A stretch of DNA of 64,000 bases, from contig NZ_JAGGDJ010000028.1 of the NCBI RefSeq assembly GCF_017652985.1, positions 1 through 64,000 of the forward strand, written 5' to 3'. The notes under the pieces were generated by a model. That model saw only the letters and a program-made list of their open reading frames with translations, had not been told where the DNA came from and did no database searches. Position numbers and translations under genes: made by a program. Below are positions 16,321 through 23,916 of this stretch, piece by piece. The DNA is from Paenibacillus artemisiicola. GTDB taxonomy: Bacteria > Bacillota > Bacilli > Paenibacillales > Paenibacillaceae. Positions within the stretch are counted from its first letter, which is position 1. Each line of letters starts with the position of its first letter.

Positions 16321-16369
16321 AAAAGCCCAACCTCGGGCCGGATGCTTCCGGCGCCGGGGTTAGGCTTTT
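16321..16369 (+). terminator. Rho-independent terminator of the GH4 gene
   Basis: AAAAGCCCAACC (16321-16332) pairs with GGTTAGGCTTTT (16358-16369) with one mismatch; an inner CCGGA/TCCGG helix strengthens it. Confidence 0.75.
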
Positions 16370-16420
16370 CGGGTTGGGGGCGGAGGTCGTGGAGCCGGCT
16401 GTGGAACCGCCGAGCAGCCT

Positions 16421-16613
16421 GCTATGCGGACACCAGCGCCGCTATTTTGCGTTTTTGGCCGGTTTTGCGCTTTTGGCGGCCATACGTTCCGCTATTGGAG
16501 CCAAAAGTGGCGCTGCGCACGGTGTTTCACGCCATTAACGGCTCTGGTGGCCGTCAAACTTGCAAATAGCGCGATTTCCGCAAAATAGCGGCTCCTGGGT
16601 CCGGCAAAGTCCG
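16421..16613. repeat. Cluster of dispersed palindromic repeats (copy set 1)
   Basis: Four degenerate copies of a 20-25 bp word, consensus about GCGGMCAC-MNRNKCCGYTATT, lie here: two forward (from about 16427 and about 16474) and two inverted (about 16530-16555 and about 16585-16612). The same word recurs four times at 43300-43490. The rest of the 395-bp gap holds only terminators. Confidence 0.65.
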
Positions 16614-16652
16614 GCGGGACCGCCGACTGACACCGCCGAGCCGCCCGCCAAC

Positions 16653-16681
16653 AAAAAAACCGCCGGGTTCCCCCGGCGGTT
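16653..16681 (-). terminator. Rho-independent terminator of pepD
   Basis: AACCGCCGGG (16658-16667), 4-nt loop, CCCGGCGGTT (16672-16681); on the minus strand it is followed by a run of T residues (A-run at 16653-16659 on plus). Confidence 0.85.
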
Positions 16682-16690
16682 CATCGCGTT

Positions 16691-18163
16691 TTACCCTTTC
16701 AACGCCGCAAGCACATCCTCCAGGAACGCCCACGTCCGCTCCACCGACGAAATCGACAGATGCTCGTCCGGCGTGTGGATCTCGTACATGTTCGGCCCGA
16801 AGGAAACGGCGTCGAGGTCCGGCATTTTCTCGATCAGCACGCCGCATTCGAGGCCGGCATGGATCGCCTTGATCTCGATCGGCTTGCCGAAGCGCTTGTC
16901 GTATGCCGCCTCGATCACGGGGCGCAGCTTGGAATCCGCGCGGTACGGCCAGCCCGGGAAATAGTGGTCCGTGCGGAACTCGCAGCCGACCGCTTCCGCC
17001 AACGTCGCCATCGACCGCACGACGTCGTCGGTCTGCGAGCGCATGGAGCTGCGCGCCAAGCTTTGCATCACGACATGCGTCTCGTTCACGGACACGACGC
17101 CGAGGTTGGAGGACGTGCGCACGAGGTTGCCGATTGCCTTGTCCATGCTCAGCACGCCGTTCGGAATGAGCGCCAGCAAGCGGATGACGGCCGTTTTCAC
17201 ATCGTCCGCGAACGCCCTTCCGGCGGAATCGCCCGCGTCGAAGCCCGCCTGCAGCGTGACCGAGACGCCCTTGTCGCTCGCTTGGAACTCGTCCCGCAAA
17301 ATGCCATTGAGCTCCGCGAGCCGTGCTTCGACCGCCGTTTTCGCCGCGCCGTCGAGGTACACCGCCGCTTCCGCTTCGCGCGGAATGGCGTTGACCTTCA
17401 TTCCGCCGCCGACGCCCGCCAGCTCGAACGCGGCATGGCGGCGCAGGTCGTCCAGCACGCGGCCGAGCAGCTTGTTCGCGTTCCCGCGCTCATGGATGAT
17501 GTCGTCGCCGGAATGGCCGCCCATCAGCCCTTGCACGGCGATCGTGTGCGGCTCGCCCGCGAACGAGCCCGCTTCCTTCCACGCCAGCGGCACGGTATGG
17601 TACGTGTTGATGCCGCCGGCGCTGCTCACGAACAGAATCCCTTCGCGGTCGGAGTCGAAATTGATCATCATTCGGCCTTTCAGGGGGGACGCGTCGAGCT
17701 TGAACGCGCCGCCCATGCTCGTTTCCTCCTCCGTCGTCAGGAGGATCTCCAGCTCCGGATGCGCCATGTCCGGCGAATCGATGATCGTCATCGCCGTCGC
17801 GACCGCGATGCCGTTGTCCGCGCCGAGCGTCGTGCCCTGCGCGTAGATCATGTCGCCGTCGATTTTGAACCGGATCGGATCCTTCGTGAAGTCGTGCACG
17901 GTCGACTTGTTCTTCTCGGTGACCATGTCCAGGTGGCCTTGGAAAATCACGATCGGCGCGTGCTCGTACCCGGGCGCCGCCGGCTTGCGGATGATCAGAT
18001 TATGCCGGTCGTCCTGCAGCACCGCGCAGTTCCGCGCGCGCGCGAAATCCGCTACGAAGTCGCTGACCGCCTTCTCGTTGCCGGATCCGCGGGGAATGCG
18101 CGACAGTTCCTCGAAAAACCGAATGACCCGGCTGTCGCCGGCATAGACGTTGTCTTGGCTCAT
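16691..18163 (-). CDS. pepD: Beta-Ala-His/Xaa-His dipeptidase PepD (M20 family)
   Basis: A 490-residue M20C aminoacyl-histidine dipeptidase, cytosolic, hydrolysing dipeptides with two metal ions. Metal-site motifs are visible: FQGHLDMV (about 79-86, metal-binding His), TTLGADNGI (about 117-125) and LLTTEEETSMGG (about 147-158, catalytic Glu pair). The length matches E. coli PepD (about 485). I chose the ATG at 18163, which follows AAGGAGG at 11 nt; the upstream TTG at 18187 overlaps that site. Apparently monocistronic with its own terminator. Confidence 0.92.
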   Translation of the reverse strand: MSQDNVYAGDSRVIRFFEELSRIPRGSGNEKAVSDFVADFARARNCAVLQDDRHNLIIRKPAAPGYEHAPIVIFQGHLDMVTEKNKSTVHDFTKDPIRFKIDGDMIYAQGTTLGADNGIAVATAMTIIDSPDMAHPELEILLTTEEETSMGGAFKLDASPLKGRMMINFDSDREGILFVSSAGGINTYHTVPLAWKEAGSFAGEPHTIAVQGLMGGHSGDDIIHERGNANKLLGRVLDDLRRHAAFELAGVGGGMKVNAIPREAEAAVYLDGAAKTAVEARLAELNGILRDEFQASDKGVSVTLQAGFDAGDSAGRAFADDVKTAVIRLLALIPNGVLSMDKAIGNLVRTSSNLGVVSVNETHVVMQSLARSSMRSQTDDVVRSMATLAEAVGCEFRTDHYFPGWPYRADSKLRPVIEAAYDKRFGKPIEIKAIHAGLECGVLIEKMPDLDAVSFGPNMYEIHTPDEHLSISSVERTWAFLEDVLAALKG

Positions 18164-18241
18164 ATGTAAAAAATCCTCCTTAATCAAATAAATGGCCTAT
18201 GCTTCCAGTGTAGCGCATGCGCCTTCAAAACGCCAAATAAG

Positions 18242-18393
18242 GCGATTGGTTTGCGTTCACTGGCGTAAGACAGGGAATGCAGCATTCGCCTGCTTCGGGA
18301 GCATAGGCTTAGCGATTGGTTTGCGTTCACTGGCGTAAGACAGGGAATGCAGCATGCGCCTGCTTCGGGAGCATAGGCTTGGCGATTGGTTTG
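18242..18393. repeat. 70-bp tandem duplication
   Basis: Units 18242-18311 and 18312-18381 differ at only two positions (a T/G near base 44 and the last base), followed by a 12-bp partial third unit (18382-18393). High identity implies a recent duplication. Confidence 0.85.
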
Positions 18394-18414
18394 GACGAAC
18401 TCTCAAAAAATGAT

Positions 18415-18444
18415 TTGACAGCCGCTTCCTCGATATGGTATTTA
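18415..18444 (+). promoter_or_regulatory. Probable promoter of the tetR gene
   Basis: TTGACA (18415-18420), 18 nt, TATTTA (18439-18444). The -10 element is weak and overlaps the operator palindrome, as expected for autorepression. Confidence 0.45.
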
Positions 18445-18463
18445 TTTATTAGTCAATAAATAA
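18442..18463. promoter_or_regulatory. TetR operator candidate 1
   Basis: TTATTTATT-AGTC-AATAAATAA is a perfect inverted repeat with 9-bp arms. Related half-sites recur at 19112-19133, 19161-19178 and 19285-19302 before the efflux pump gene. Confidence 0.65.
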
Positions 18464-18484
18464 CCGTAAGGAGCCGCCCACGCC

Positions 18485-19057
18485 ATGACAGCCAAAGAAG
18501 AAGCCGCCCAAAACCGCAAAGAACAGATTCTCGACGCCGCCGCGGCGCTGTTCGCGGAGAACGGCTACTACAAGACGACGACCGCCGAAGTCGCCCGATC
18601 CGTGGGCGTGACGCAGCCTTACGTCTTTCATTTCTTCAAGTCCAAAGAAGCGCTCTACCTCGCCGTGCTGGACCGTGCCTACCGGCGCATCGTCAACGCT
18701 TTCGCCGCCGTGCAGGCGCCGCCCGAGAAGCTGCAGGAGACGATGGGCAAGGCGTTCGTGGACCTGCTTGGGGACCATCGCGACGAAATCCTGCTCGTCA
18801 TGATGTCGTACACGACGCCCGAAACCGCCGTGCGCGAGTATACCCGCAAGGAATTCGGCACGATCTTCGAACGCGTCAAAGCCCGCTTCGAACAGGCCGG
18901 ACTCGAAGACGCCGCGGACAAGGCGAGCAACTTCATCGGCCACGGCCTCCTGATCGCCATGTCGGAAACGCTGGACCTGCCGCACCTATGCCGTTGGCGC
19001 GACAAGGCTCCCGAGAAGTACGCAACGCTCGAGGACCCGGAATACCCCGGTTCTTGA
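18485..19057 (+). CDS. TetR/AcrR-family transcriptional regulator
   Basis: A 190-residue TetR regulator. The N-terminal helix-turn-helix is classical (ILDAAAALFAENGYYKTTTAEVARSVGVTQPYVFHFFKSKEALY, split here only as a description of residues about 15-58); the C-terminal ligand domain is variable. AAGGAG precedes the ATG. It sits upstream of and on the same strand as a DHA2 efflux pump, and palindromes in both promoters match, so it probably represses itself and the pump until a toxic ligand binds. Confidence 0.9.
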   Translation: MTAKEEAAQNRKEQILDAAAALFAENGYYKTTTAEVARSVGVTQPYVFHFFKSKEALYLAVLDRAYRRIVNAFAAVQAPPEKLQETMGKAFVDLLGDHRDEILLVMMSYTTPETAVREYTRKEFGTIFERVKARFEQAGLEDAADKASNFIGHGLLIAMSETLDLPHLCRWRDKAPEKYATLEDPEYPGS

Positions 19058-19068
19058 GTCCATTGTTG

Positions 19069-19102
19069 AAAGCAGCGGAAATCGCAATCCCGTTGCTTTT
19101 TA
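19069..19102 (+). terminator. Terminator of the tetR gene
   Basis: AAAGCAGCGG (19069-19078) pairs with CCGTTGCTTT (19090-19099) with one G-T pair, followed by TTTTTA. Confidence 0.65.
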
Positions 19103-19111
19103 TTAGCCCAA

Positions 19112-19133
19112 CCGCTTATTAATCAATAAATAA
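19112..19133. promoter_or_regulatory. TetR operator candidate 2 (half conserved)
   Basis: CCGCTTATT-AATC-AATAAATAA: the right arm is identical to operator 1; the left arm keeps only TTATT. Confidence 0.4.
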
Positions 19134-19160
19134 ATAGCTTAATTTTTTTAGCGCTTTTAT

Positions 19161-19178
19161 TTATTTATCCATAAATTA
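19161..19178. promoter_or_regulatory. TetR operator candidate 3
   Basis: TTATTTAT-CC-ATAAATTA, an inverted repeat with 7 of 8 arm positions paired, upstream of the efflux pump gene. Confidence 0.5.
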
Positions 19179-19284
19179 GCTTTCTTCTCCAAGTCGGCGT
19201 CCCATACACTCCTTGGTCAGTCCTCCGTTTCTTATGCCGAAGCCCTGCCGACGCCAATTGACATCTCTTTTTTTATCCGCTTAT

Positions 19285-19302
19285 TTATTTATCCATAAAT
19301 AA
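19285..19302. promoter_or_regulatory. TetR operator candidate 4
   Basis: TTATTTAT-CC-ATAAATAA is a perfect inverted repeat with 8-bp arms about 75 bp before the efflux pump ATG. Confidence 0.6.
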
Positions 19303-19375
19303 AAATATGCGCAAAAGCAGCCCTGCCTGTCATTATGGATTCAATAATCCACCTCATAAAGGAGTGTTTCGTTCC

Positions 19376-20782
19376 ATGTTCACCTCGTCACGCGTCAAAT
19401 TGCTCGTCGTCACCTGCGCCGCGCTCTTCATGGCCATGCTCGACAATCTCGTCATCGGGGTCGCGCTCCCCTCCATTCAGGAATCATTCCACGCCGACAT
19501 GTCCGACCTGGAATGGTTCATGAACGCCTACACGCTCGCCTTCGCCGTCCTGCTCATCCCGTTCAGCGTCCTCGGCGAACGGTTCGGCCGCAAACGCATG
19601 TTCCTGACCGGCATCGTCCTGTTCACCCTCGGCTCCGCCATGTCCGGCATCAGCGAAAGCTCGATTCAGCTCATCCTCGCCCGGGCGCTGCAAGGCGTCG
19701 GCGGCGCCGCGATCGTGCCGCTCAGCCTGACGCTCGTCAACGGCGCGTTTCCCCCGGACAAACGGGCGGCGGCGCTCGGCATCTGGTCCGGCATTTCCGG
19801 GCTCGGCCTCTCCGTCGGCCCGCTCGTCGGCGGCCTCATCGTCAACGGCGCTCCTTGGCAGCTGATCTTCTGGGTCAACGTGCCCGTCGGCATCGTTGCC
19901 TTCCTGCTCGGCATGCGCTGGCTTCCGGAAACGCGCGGCGAACGCAAGCCGATCGATCCGCTCGGCATCGCGCTCCTCGGCGCCGGCCTGTTCGGCATCG
20001 TCTTCGGTCTGGAACGCGGCAATACCGACGGCTGGAGCTCGGCGACCGTCATTTCCCTGCTGGCCGGAGGCGTCGTGCTCCTCGCGCTGTTCTATCTCTG
20101 GGAACGCAGCCGCAAGCAGCCGTTCGTCCAATTCGAGCTGTTCCGCAGTCCGAAATACAGCAGCTTCGTCATCGCGGGCTTCTGGATGAACGCCGGCATC
20201 TTCTGCGCCATCTTCCTGCTCACGCTGTTCCTGCAGCAAGCCCAAGGCTTCTCCGCCCTGGAAGCCGGCGTCCGCGAAATGGCCTGGACCGGCTGCACCA
20301 TGATCGCCGCCCCGCTCGCGGGCCTCGCCGTGGGCAAGCTCGGCACCCGCGCCGTCCTGACGACTGGACTGCTGCTGCAAACCGGCGCCCTGCTCGGGTT
20401 CGGCCTGCTCATCGCGAACCTCGGCGTCGACTTCCCGTTCGGCTACATGCTGCCGTTCATGATGATGGCGGGCGCCGGCATGGGGCTCAGCTTCACGCCG
20501 CTCTCCCACGGCCTGCTTTCCTCCGTGCCGGAATCCGCCGCGGGCGAAGCCAGCGGCATGAGCAACGCGATGCGGGAGCTCGGCGGCGTGTTCGGCATCG
20601 CCATCGGCGGGCTGGTGTTCCAATCCGGCGCCGCCGTCCGGACTCCCGCCGACTTCGGCGATCACATCGTGCCGGCCTTGTTCGCCGGCGCGGCCATGAT
20701 CGCCATCAGCCTGCTCAGCGTCATCGCCGTCCGCGGCCGGCAGGCTGCCCGCCGCGCGCAAGCCGCGAACGATCCGGCGTAA
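19376..20782 (+). CDS. DHA2-family (14-TM) MFS drug efflux transporter
   Basis: A 468-residue major facilitator of the EmrB/QacA type, a proton-driven exporter in the cell membrane. Visible are the first-helix segment with the conserved acidic residue (MAMLDNLVIGVALPSI), motif A after helix 2 (GERFGRKRMF) and motif C-like SVGPLVGGLI in helix 5; hydrophobic helices continue to the end, followed by a basic tail. I chose the ATG at 19376 with AAAGGAGTG before it; an upstream start at 19307 adds a non-hydrophobic stretch. Probably repressed by the upstream TetR protein. Confidence 0.92.
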   Translation: MFTSSRVKLLVVTCAALFMAMLDNLVIGVALPSIQESFHADMSDLEWFMNAYTLAFAVLLIPFSVLGERFGRKRMFLTGIVLFTLGSAMSGISESSIQLILARALQGVGGAAIVPLSLTLVNGAFPPDKRAAALGIWSGISGLGLSVGPLVGGLIVNGAPWQLIFWVNVPVGIVAFLLGMRWLPETRGERKPIDPLGIALLGAGLFGIVFGLERGNTDGWSSATVISLLAGGVVLLALFYLWERSRKQPFVQFELFRSPKYSSFVIAGFWMNAGIFCAIFLLTLFLQQAQGFSALEAGVREMAWTGCTMIAAPLAGLAVGKLGTRAVLTTGLLLQTGALLGFGLLIANLGVDFPFGYMLPFMMMAGAGMGLSFTPLSHGLLSSVPESAAGEASGMSNAMRELGGVFGIAIGGLVFQSGAAVRTPADFGDHIVPALFAGAAMIAISLLSVIAVRGRQAARRAQAANDPA

Positions 20783-20791
20783 GCCGGGCCC

Positions 20792-21122
20792 GCGGACGCG
20801 AGGCGCCGCCGCCGATGCGGACGCTCCTCCGGCCTGCGCGGACGCGAGGCGCCGCCGCAGGCAGGCACGCTTCTCCGGCTGCGCCGTCGCCTCGAACACC
20901 AACACAAAGAAGCCGAACGCGGTTGCGTTCGGCTTTTTTTGACATGCCAGCCTTGGCGGACGCTAGCCTTGGCTTCCACTAGCCCGGCCTGCGCCCGGCC
21001 CCCCAGACCTCCCGGCACAGCCGCAAGTCGGCCCTAGTTTACGCCAAGTTTGGCTTTTACCGGCCTTTTCTTCCATTAGCCCTGGCCTGCGCCCCCGCCC
21101 CAGGACCTCCCGGCGCAGCCGC
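20792..21122. repeat. Decayed direct repeats in a 347-bp gap
   Basis: GCGGACGCGAGGCGCCGCCG occurs at 20792-20811 and 20838-20857. A second imperfect pair of about 52 bp lies at 20974-21024 and 21071-21122. A terminator separates the two pairs. I see no gene in this gap. Confidence 0.6.
20910..20940 (+). terminator. Rho-independent terminator of the MFS gene
   Basis: AAGCCGAACGC (20910-20920), GGTT loop, GCGTTCGGCTT (20925-20935) and a run of T. Confidence 0.9.
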
Positions 21123-21129
21123 CAGCCGG

Positions 21130-21723
21130 CTACGGCAGCAAATACCCCTTCGCCACCGCTTCCTCCAGCAAGCTATGGACGAAGCTCTCGAGGCCCGGCG
21201 CCGCCTCGGCGACGATCGCCATGCGTTTCCGCACGGCTTCGGCGCGGACGCCGTGCGCCCGCCACGCCTTGCCCTCGGTGTAGAAATTGTGCAAGACCGG
21301 ATGCAGCCGGTCCATCGCCAAGGCATACTTCGCTTCCGGCGTCCGGCCTTCTTCGAATTCGAGCCACAAGGCCATCCATGCGTCCCGCTGGTCCTCCGGC
21401 AGCAGCCCGAAGATTCGCTTGGCCGCGGCGACCTCGCGCTCCCATTTGTCCGCGTGGCCCTGAACGTCGTAGGCGAACGTGTCGCCGGCGTCGATCTCGA
21501 CCAAATCATGCACGAGCAGCATATGAACGGTCTTCTTCAGGTCGAGCGCCGCGTCCGCCGCGTGCTCCTGCAGCAGCAGCGCCATGACGGCGATGTGCCA
21601 CGTATGCTCCGCGTCGTTCTCGCGCCGCTCGCCGTTCATCAGGTAGGCTTGGCGCAGCACGTGCTTCAAGCCGTCGATCTCGCGAATGAACGCGATTTGT
21701 TTGGTAATCCGTTCGTTTTCCAT
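21130..21723 (-). CDS. HD-domain hydrolase (YfbR/HDDC2-like 5'-nucleotidase)
   Basis: A 197-residue metal-dependent HD phosphohydrolase. The H...HD...D set is visible as NDAEHTWH (about 36-43) and VHDLVEIDAG (about 70-79). The closest recognisable group is the YfbR/HDDC2 family, deoxynucleotide 5'-nucleotidases; the substrate here is inferred only. AAAGGGAG lies before the ATG at 21723. It follows the ABC exporter pair on the same strand but is separated by a terminator and repeats, so it is probably transcribed alone. Confidence 0.85.
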   Translation of the reverse strand: MENERITKQIAFIREIDGLKHVLRQAYLMNGERRENDAEHTWHIAVMALLLQEHAADAALDLKKTVHMLLVHDLVEIDAGDTFAYDVQGHADKWEREVAAAKRIFGLLPEDQRDAWMALWLEFEEGRTPEAKYALAMDRLHPVLHNFYTEGKAWRAHGVRAEAVRKRMAIVAEAAPGLESFVHSLLEEAVAKGYLLP

Positions 21724-21875
21724 TGTTTTGATGCTCCCTTTCCGTCATTCGTGCTTTCCAGCATTCGTACGTTCAGTCTTGCCGTTCCTCCATCATACCC
21801 CCGCGCGGCAGTAGACGACAGGACATCGGTCCCGCGCAGCCGCCTCGCCCCCCGACCAAAGCCGTGACGCGAGCG

Positions 21876-21921
21876 AAAAGAGACGTTCCCCAAGCGGCGC
21901 CGCCCGGGAAACGTCTCTTTT
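21876..21921 (-). terminator. Terminator of the ABC exporter operon
   Basis: AAAAGAGACGTTCCC (21876-21890) pairs with GGGAAACGTCTCTTTT (21906-21921) with one bulge; T residues follow on the minus strand. Confidence 0.75.
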
Positions 21922-21956
21922 ATCCGTTCAAGGACCGCGATTCCACGCCGTTCCCG

Positions 21957-22015
21957 CCTAGCCAGCCTACCCATCCTAGCAAGCCTATCCATCCTTGCCA
22001 ACCTAGCCAGCCCTT
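21957..22015. repeat. Short 18-bp tandem repeat
   Basis: Two full copies of CCTAGCCAGCCTACCCAT-like units (21957-21974, 21975-21992) and a degenerate third, just past the exporter operon's 3' end. The whole 21724-22035 gap otherwise holds only the terminator. Confidence 0.6.
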
Positions 22016-22035
22016 AACGCGCCGGCCGCCGACCG

Positions 22036-23916
22036 TTACCCGCCGCTCAGCACCGCGCCGAACTGGTTCGTGAACATATCGTAGTACACGCCGCGCCGCT
22101 CCATCAGCTCGGCGTGCGAGCCGCGCTCCACGATGCTGCCGCGGTCGATGACCATAATCGTGTCCGCGTCGCGGATCGTGTTCAGCCGGTGGGCGATGAC
22201 GAAGCTGGTGCGGCCCTGCAGCACGCCCTTCAGCGCGTCCTGGATGTGCAGCTCGGTCCGGGTATCGATGCTGCTCGTCGCTTCGTCTAGGATGAGGATC
22301 GACGGATCCGCGAGGATGACCCGCGCGATCGCGAGCAGCTGCCGCTGGCCCTGGCTCAGGTTGCTGCCGTTCTCCGCGAGCACGGTGTCGTACCGCTGCG
22401 GCAGCCGGCGGATGAACGGCGCCGCGTTCGCCAGCGCCGCCGCCCGCTCCATCTCCGCGTCCGTGGCGTCCGGCTTGCCGTACTTGATGTTCTCCCGGAT
22501 CGTGCCGGAGAACAGGTACGTGTCCTGCAGCACGATGCCGAACGCCTGCCGCAGGCTGTCCTTCGTGTACGCGCGGATGTCGCGGCCGTCGATCGCGATG
22601 GAGCCGCCCGTCACGTCGTAGAACCGGGTCAGCAGGTTGACGATCGTCGTCTTGCCCGCGCCCGTCGGCCCGATCAGCGCGGTGCTCGTGCCCTCCGCCG
22701 AATCGAAGCTGACGTCCTGCAGAATCGGCCGGTCCGCGCGGTAGCCGAACGAGACGTTGTCGAACACGACGTGCCCCCGCGGATTCGCGAGCCGGACCGC
22801 GCCCGGCGGGTCCGCCGGCTCCTCCTCCTCGTCCAGCACCTCGAACACCCGCTCCGCGCCCGCCACGCCGGACTGCAGCATGTTGAACAGATTCGCCAGG
22901 TCGATGAGCGGCCGCACGAACTGCCGGGAATAGCTGAGGAAGCTCGCGATGACCCCTACCGTGATGTGGCCGTTCACCGCCAGCAGCCCGCCGACGATGG
23001 CGACGGCCGCGAAGCCGAGGTTGTTAATGACGTTCATGATCGGCATGAGGAAGCCGGAACGGATCTGCGCCTTAGTGCCGACCTCGCACAGCTCCGCGTT
23101 GATCGCCTCGAACTCGTCGATCGCCTTCCCTTCGCGGTTGAACGCTTTGACGATCTCGATGCCGGATATCGTCTCCTCGACATGGCCGTTCAGCAGGCCG
23201 AGCTTATTCTGCTGATCCTTGAACAGCGGCCCCGTCGAGCGGGCGATCGAGCGGGTCAGGAAGTAAACCGCCGGCACCGTGACGAGGCTCGCGAGCGTCA
23301 GCAGCGGACTCAGGACGAGCATCATCACGAGCGCGCCCGCGATGGAGATCGAGCCGGTCATGACCTGCGCGGCCGACTGGGCGACCGTATTGCTCACGTT
23401 GTCGATGTCATTGGACATCCGGCTCATCAGGTCGCCGTGCGTCCGCGTGTCGAAGAACCGGACCGGCAGCTTGTGCAGCTTCTCGAATAGCGCCGCGCGC
23501 AGCCGGCCGACGATCCGCTGCGAAGCGCCGGCCATCAGCCAGCCCTGCGCGAACGTCAGCCCGCCGTCGGCGACGTAAGAGACGACCATCGCGAGCAGCG
23601 CGAGCTCGAGCGCGCCGAAGTCGACGCCCCCCGCGTCCGCGGTCATGGCGTCGATCGCGCGGCCGATCAAGTACGGCGCCGCCAGCATGATGAGCGAATC
23701 GACGAGGATGATGACGAAGACGGCCGTCAGCAGCTTCCGCTCGCCGCCGAAATACGACCAGAGGCGCCGGAGCGTCGCCTTCAGGTTCTTCGGCTTGACG
23801 ACGGGGCCGCCGCGTCCCGGGCGGCCCCGGCCGGCCATGCCCATCGGCGGCGGACCGGGAGGCGCTCCCGCGCCGCCGCCCGCTTGCCCGCTCCGGCTTT
23901 CGTCGCGGTCAGACAT
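22036..23916 (-). CDS. ABC exporter half-transporter B (multidrug type)
   Basis: A 626-residue fused membrane-ATPase exporter. A low-complexity Gly/Pro-rich cytoplasmic head (about 1-45) precedes six membrane helices (about 55-340) and an ATPase domain with Walker A GPTGAGKTT, Q-loop GIVLQDTYLFSG, signature LSQGQRQ and Walker B ILILDEATSS. The site is complete, with a Glu after Walker B. It overlaps the upstream exporter gene by 8 bp, so the two likely form a heterodimer (YheI/YheH-like). The exported substrate is not evident. Confidence 0.92.
   Translation of the reverse strand: MSDRDESRSGQAGGGAGAPPGPPPMGMAGRGRPGRGGPVVKPKNLKATLRRLWSYFGGERKLLTAVFVIILVDSLIMLAAPYLIGRAIDAMTADAGGVDFGALELALLAMVVSYVADGGLTFAQGWLMAGASQRIVGRLRAALFEKLHKLPVRFFDTRTHGDLMSRMSNDIDNVSNTVAQSAAQVMTGSISIAGALVMMLVLSPLLTLASLVTVPAVYFLTRSIARSTGPLFKDQQNKLGLLNGHVEETISGIEIVKAFNREGKAIDEFEAINAELCEVGTKAQIRSGFLMPIMNVINNLGFAAVAIVGGLLAVNGHITVGVIASFLSYSRQFVRPLIDLANLFNMLQSGVAGAERVFEVLDEEEEPADPPGAVRLANPRGHVVFDNVSFGYRADRPILQDVSFDSAEGTSTALIGPTGAGKTTIVNLLTRFYDVTGGSIAIDGRDIRAYTKDSLRQAFGIVLQDTYLFSGTIRENIKYGKPDATDAEMERAAALANAAPFIRRLPQRYDTVLAENGSNLSQGQRQLLAIARVILADPSILILDEATSSIDTRTELHIQDALKGVLQGRTSFVIAHRLNTIRDADTIMVIDRGSIVERGSHAELMERRGVYYDMFTNQFGAVLSGG

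Larger units (their letters stand above)
18164..18484. other. 321-bp gap with tandem duplication and tetR promoter
   Basis: No gene is visible. The gap holds two copies of a 70-bp tandem unit (18242-18381), a TTGACA box (18415-18420) and the palindromic operator at 18442-18463. Confidence 0.6.
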
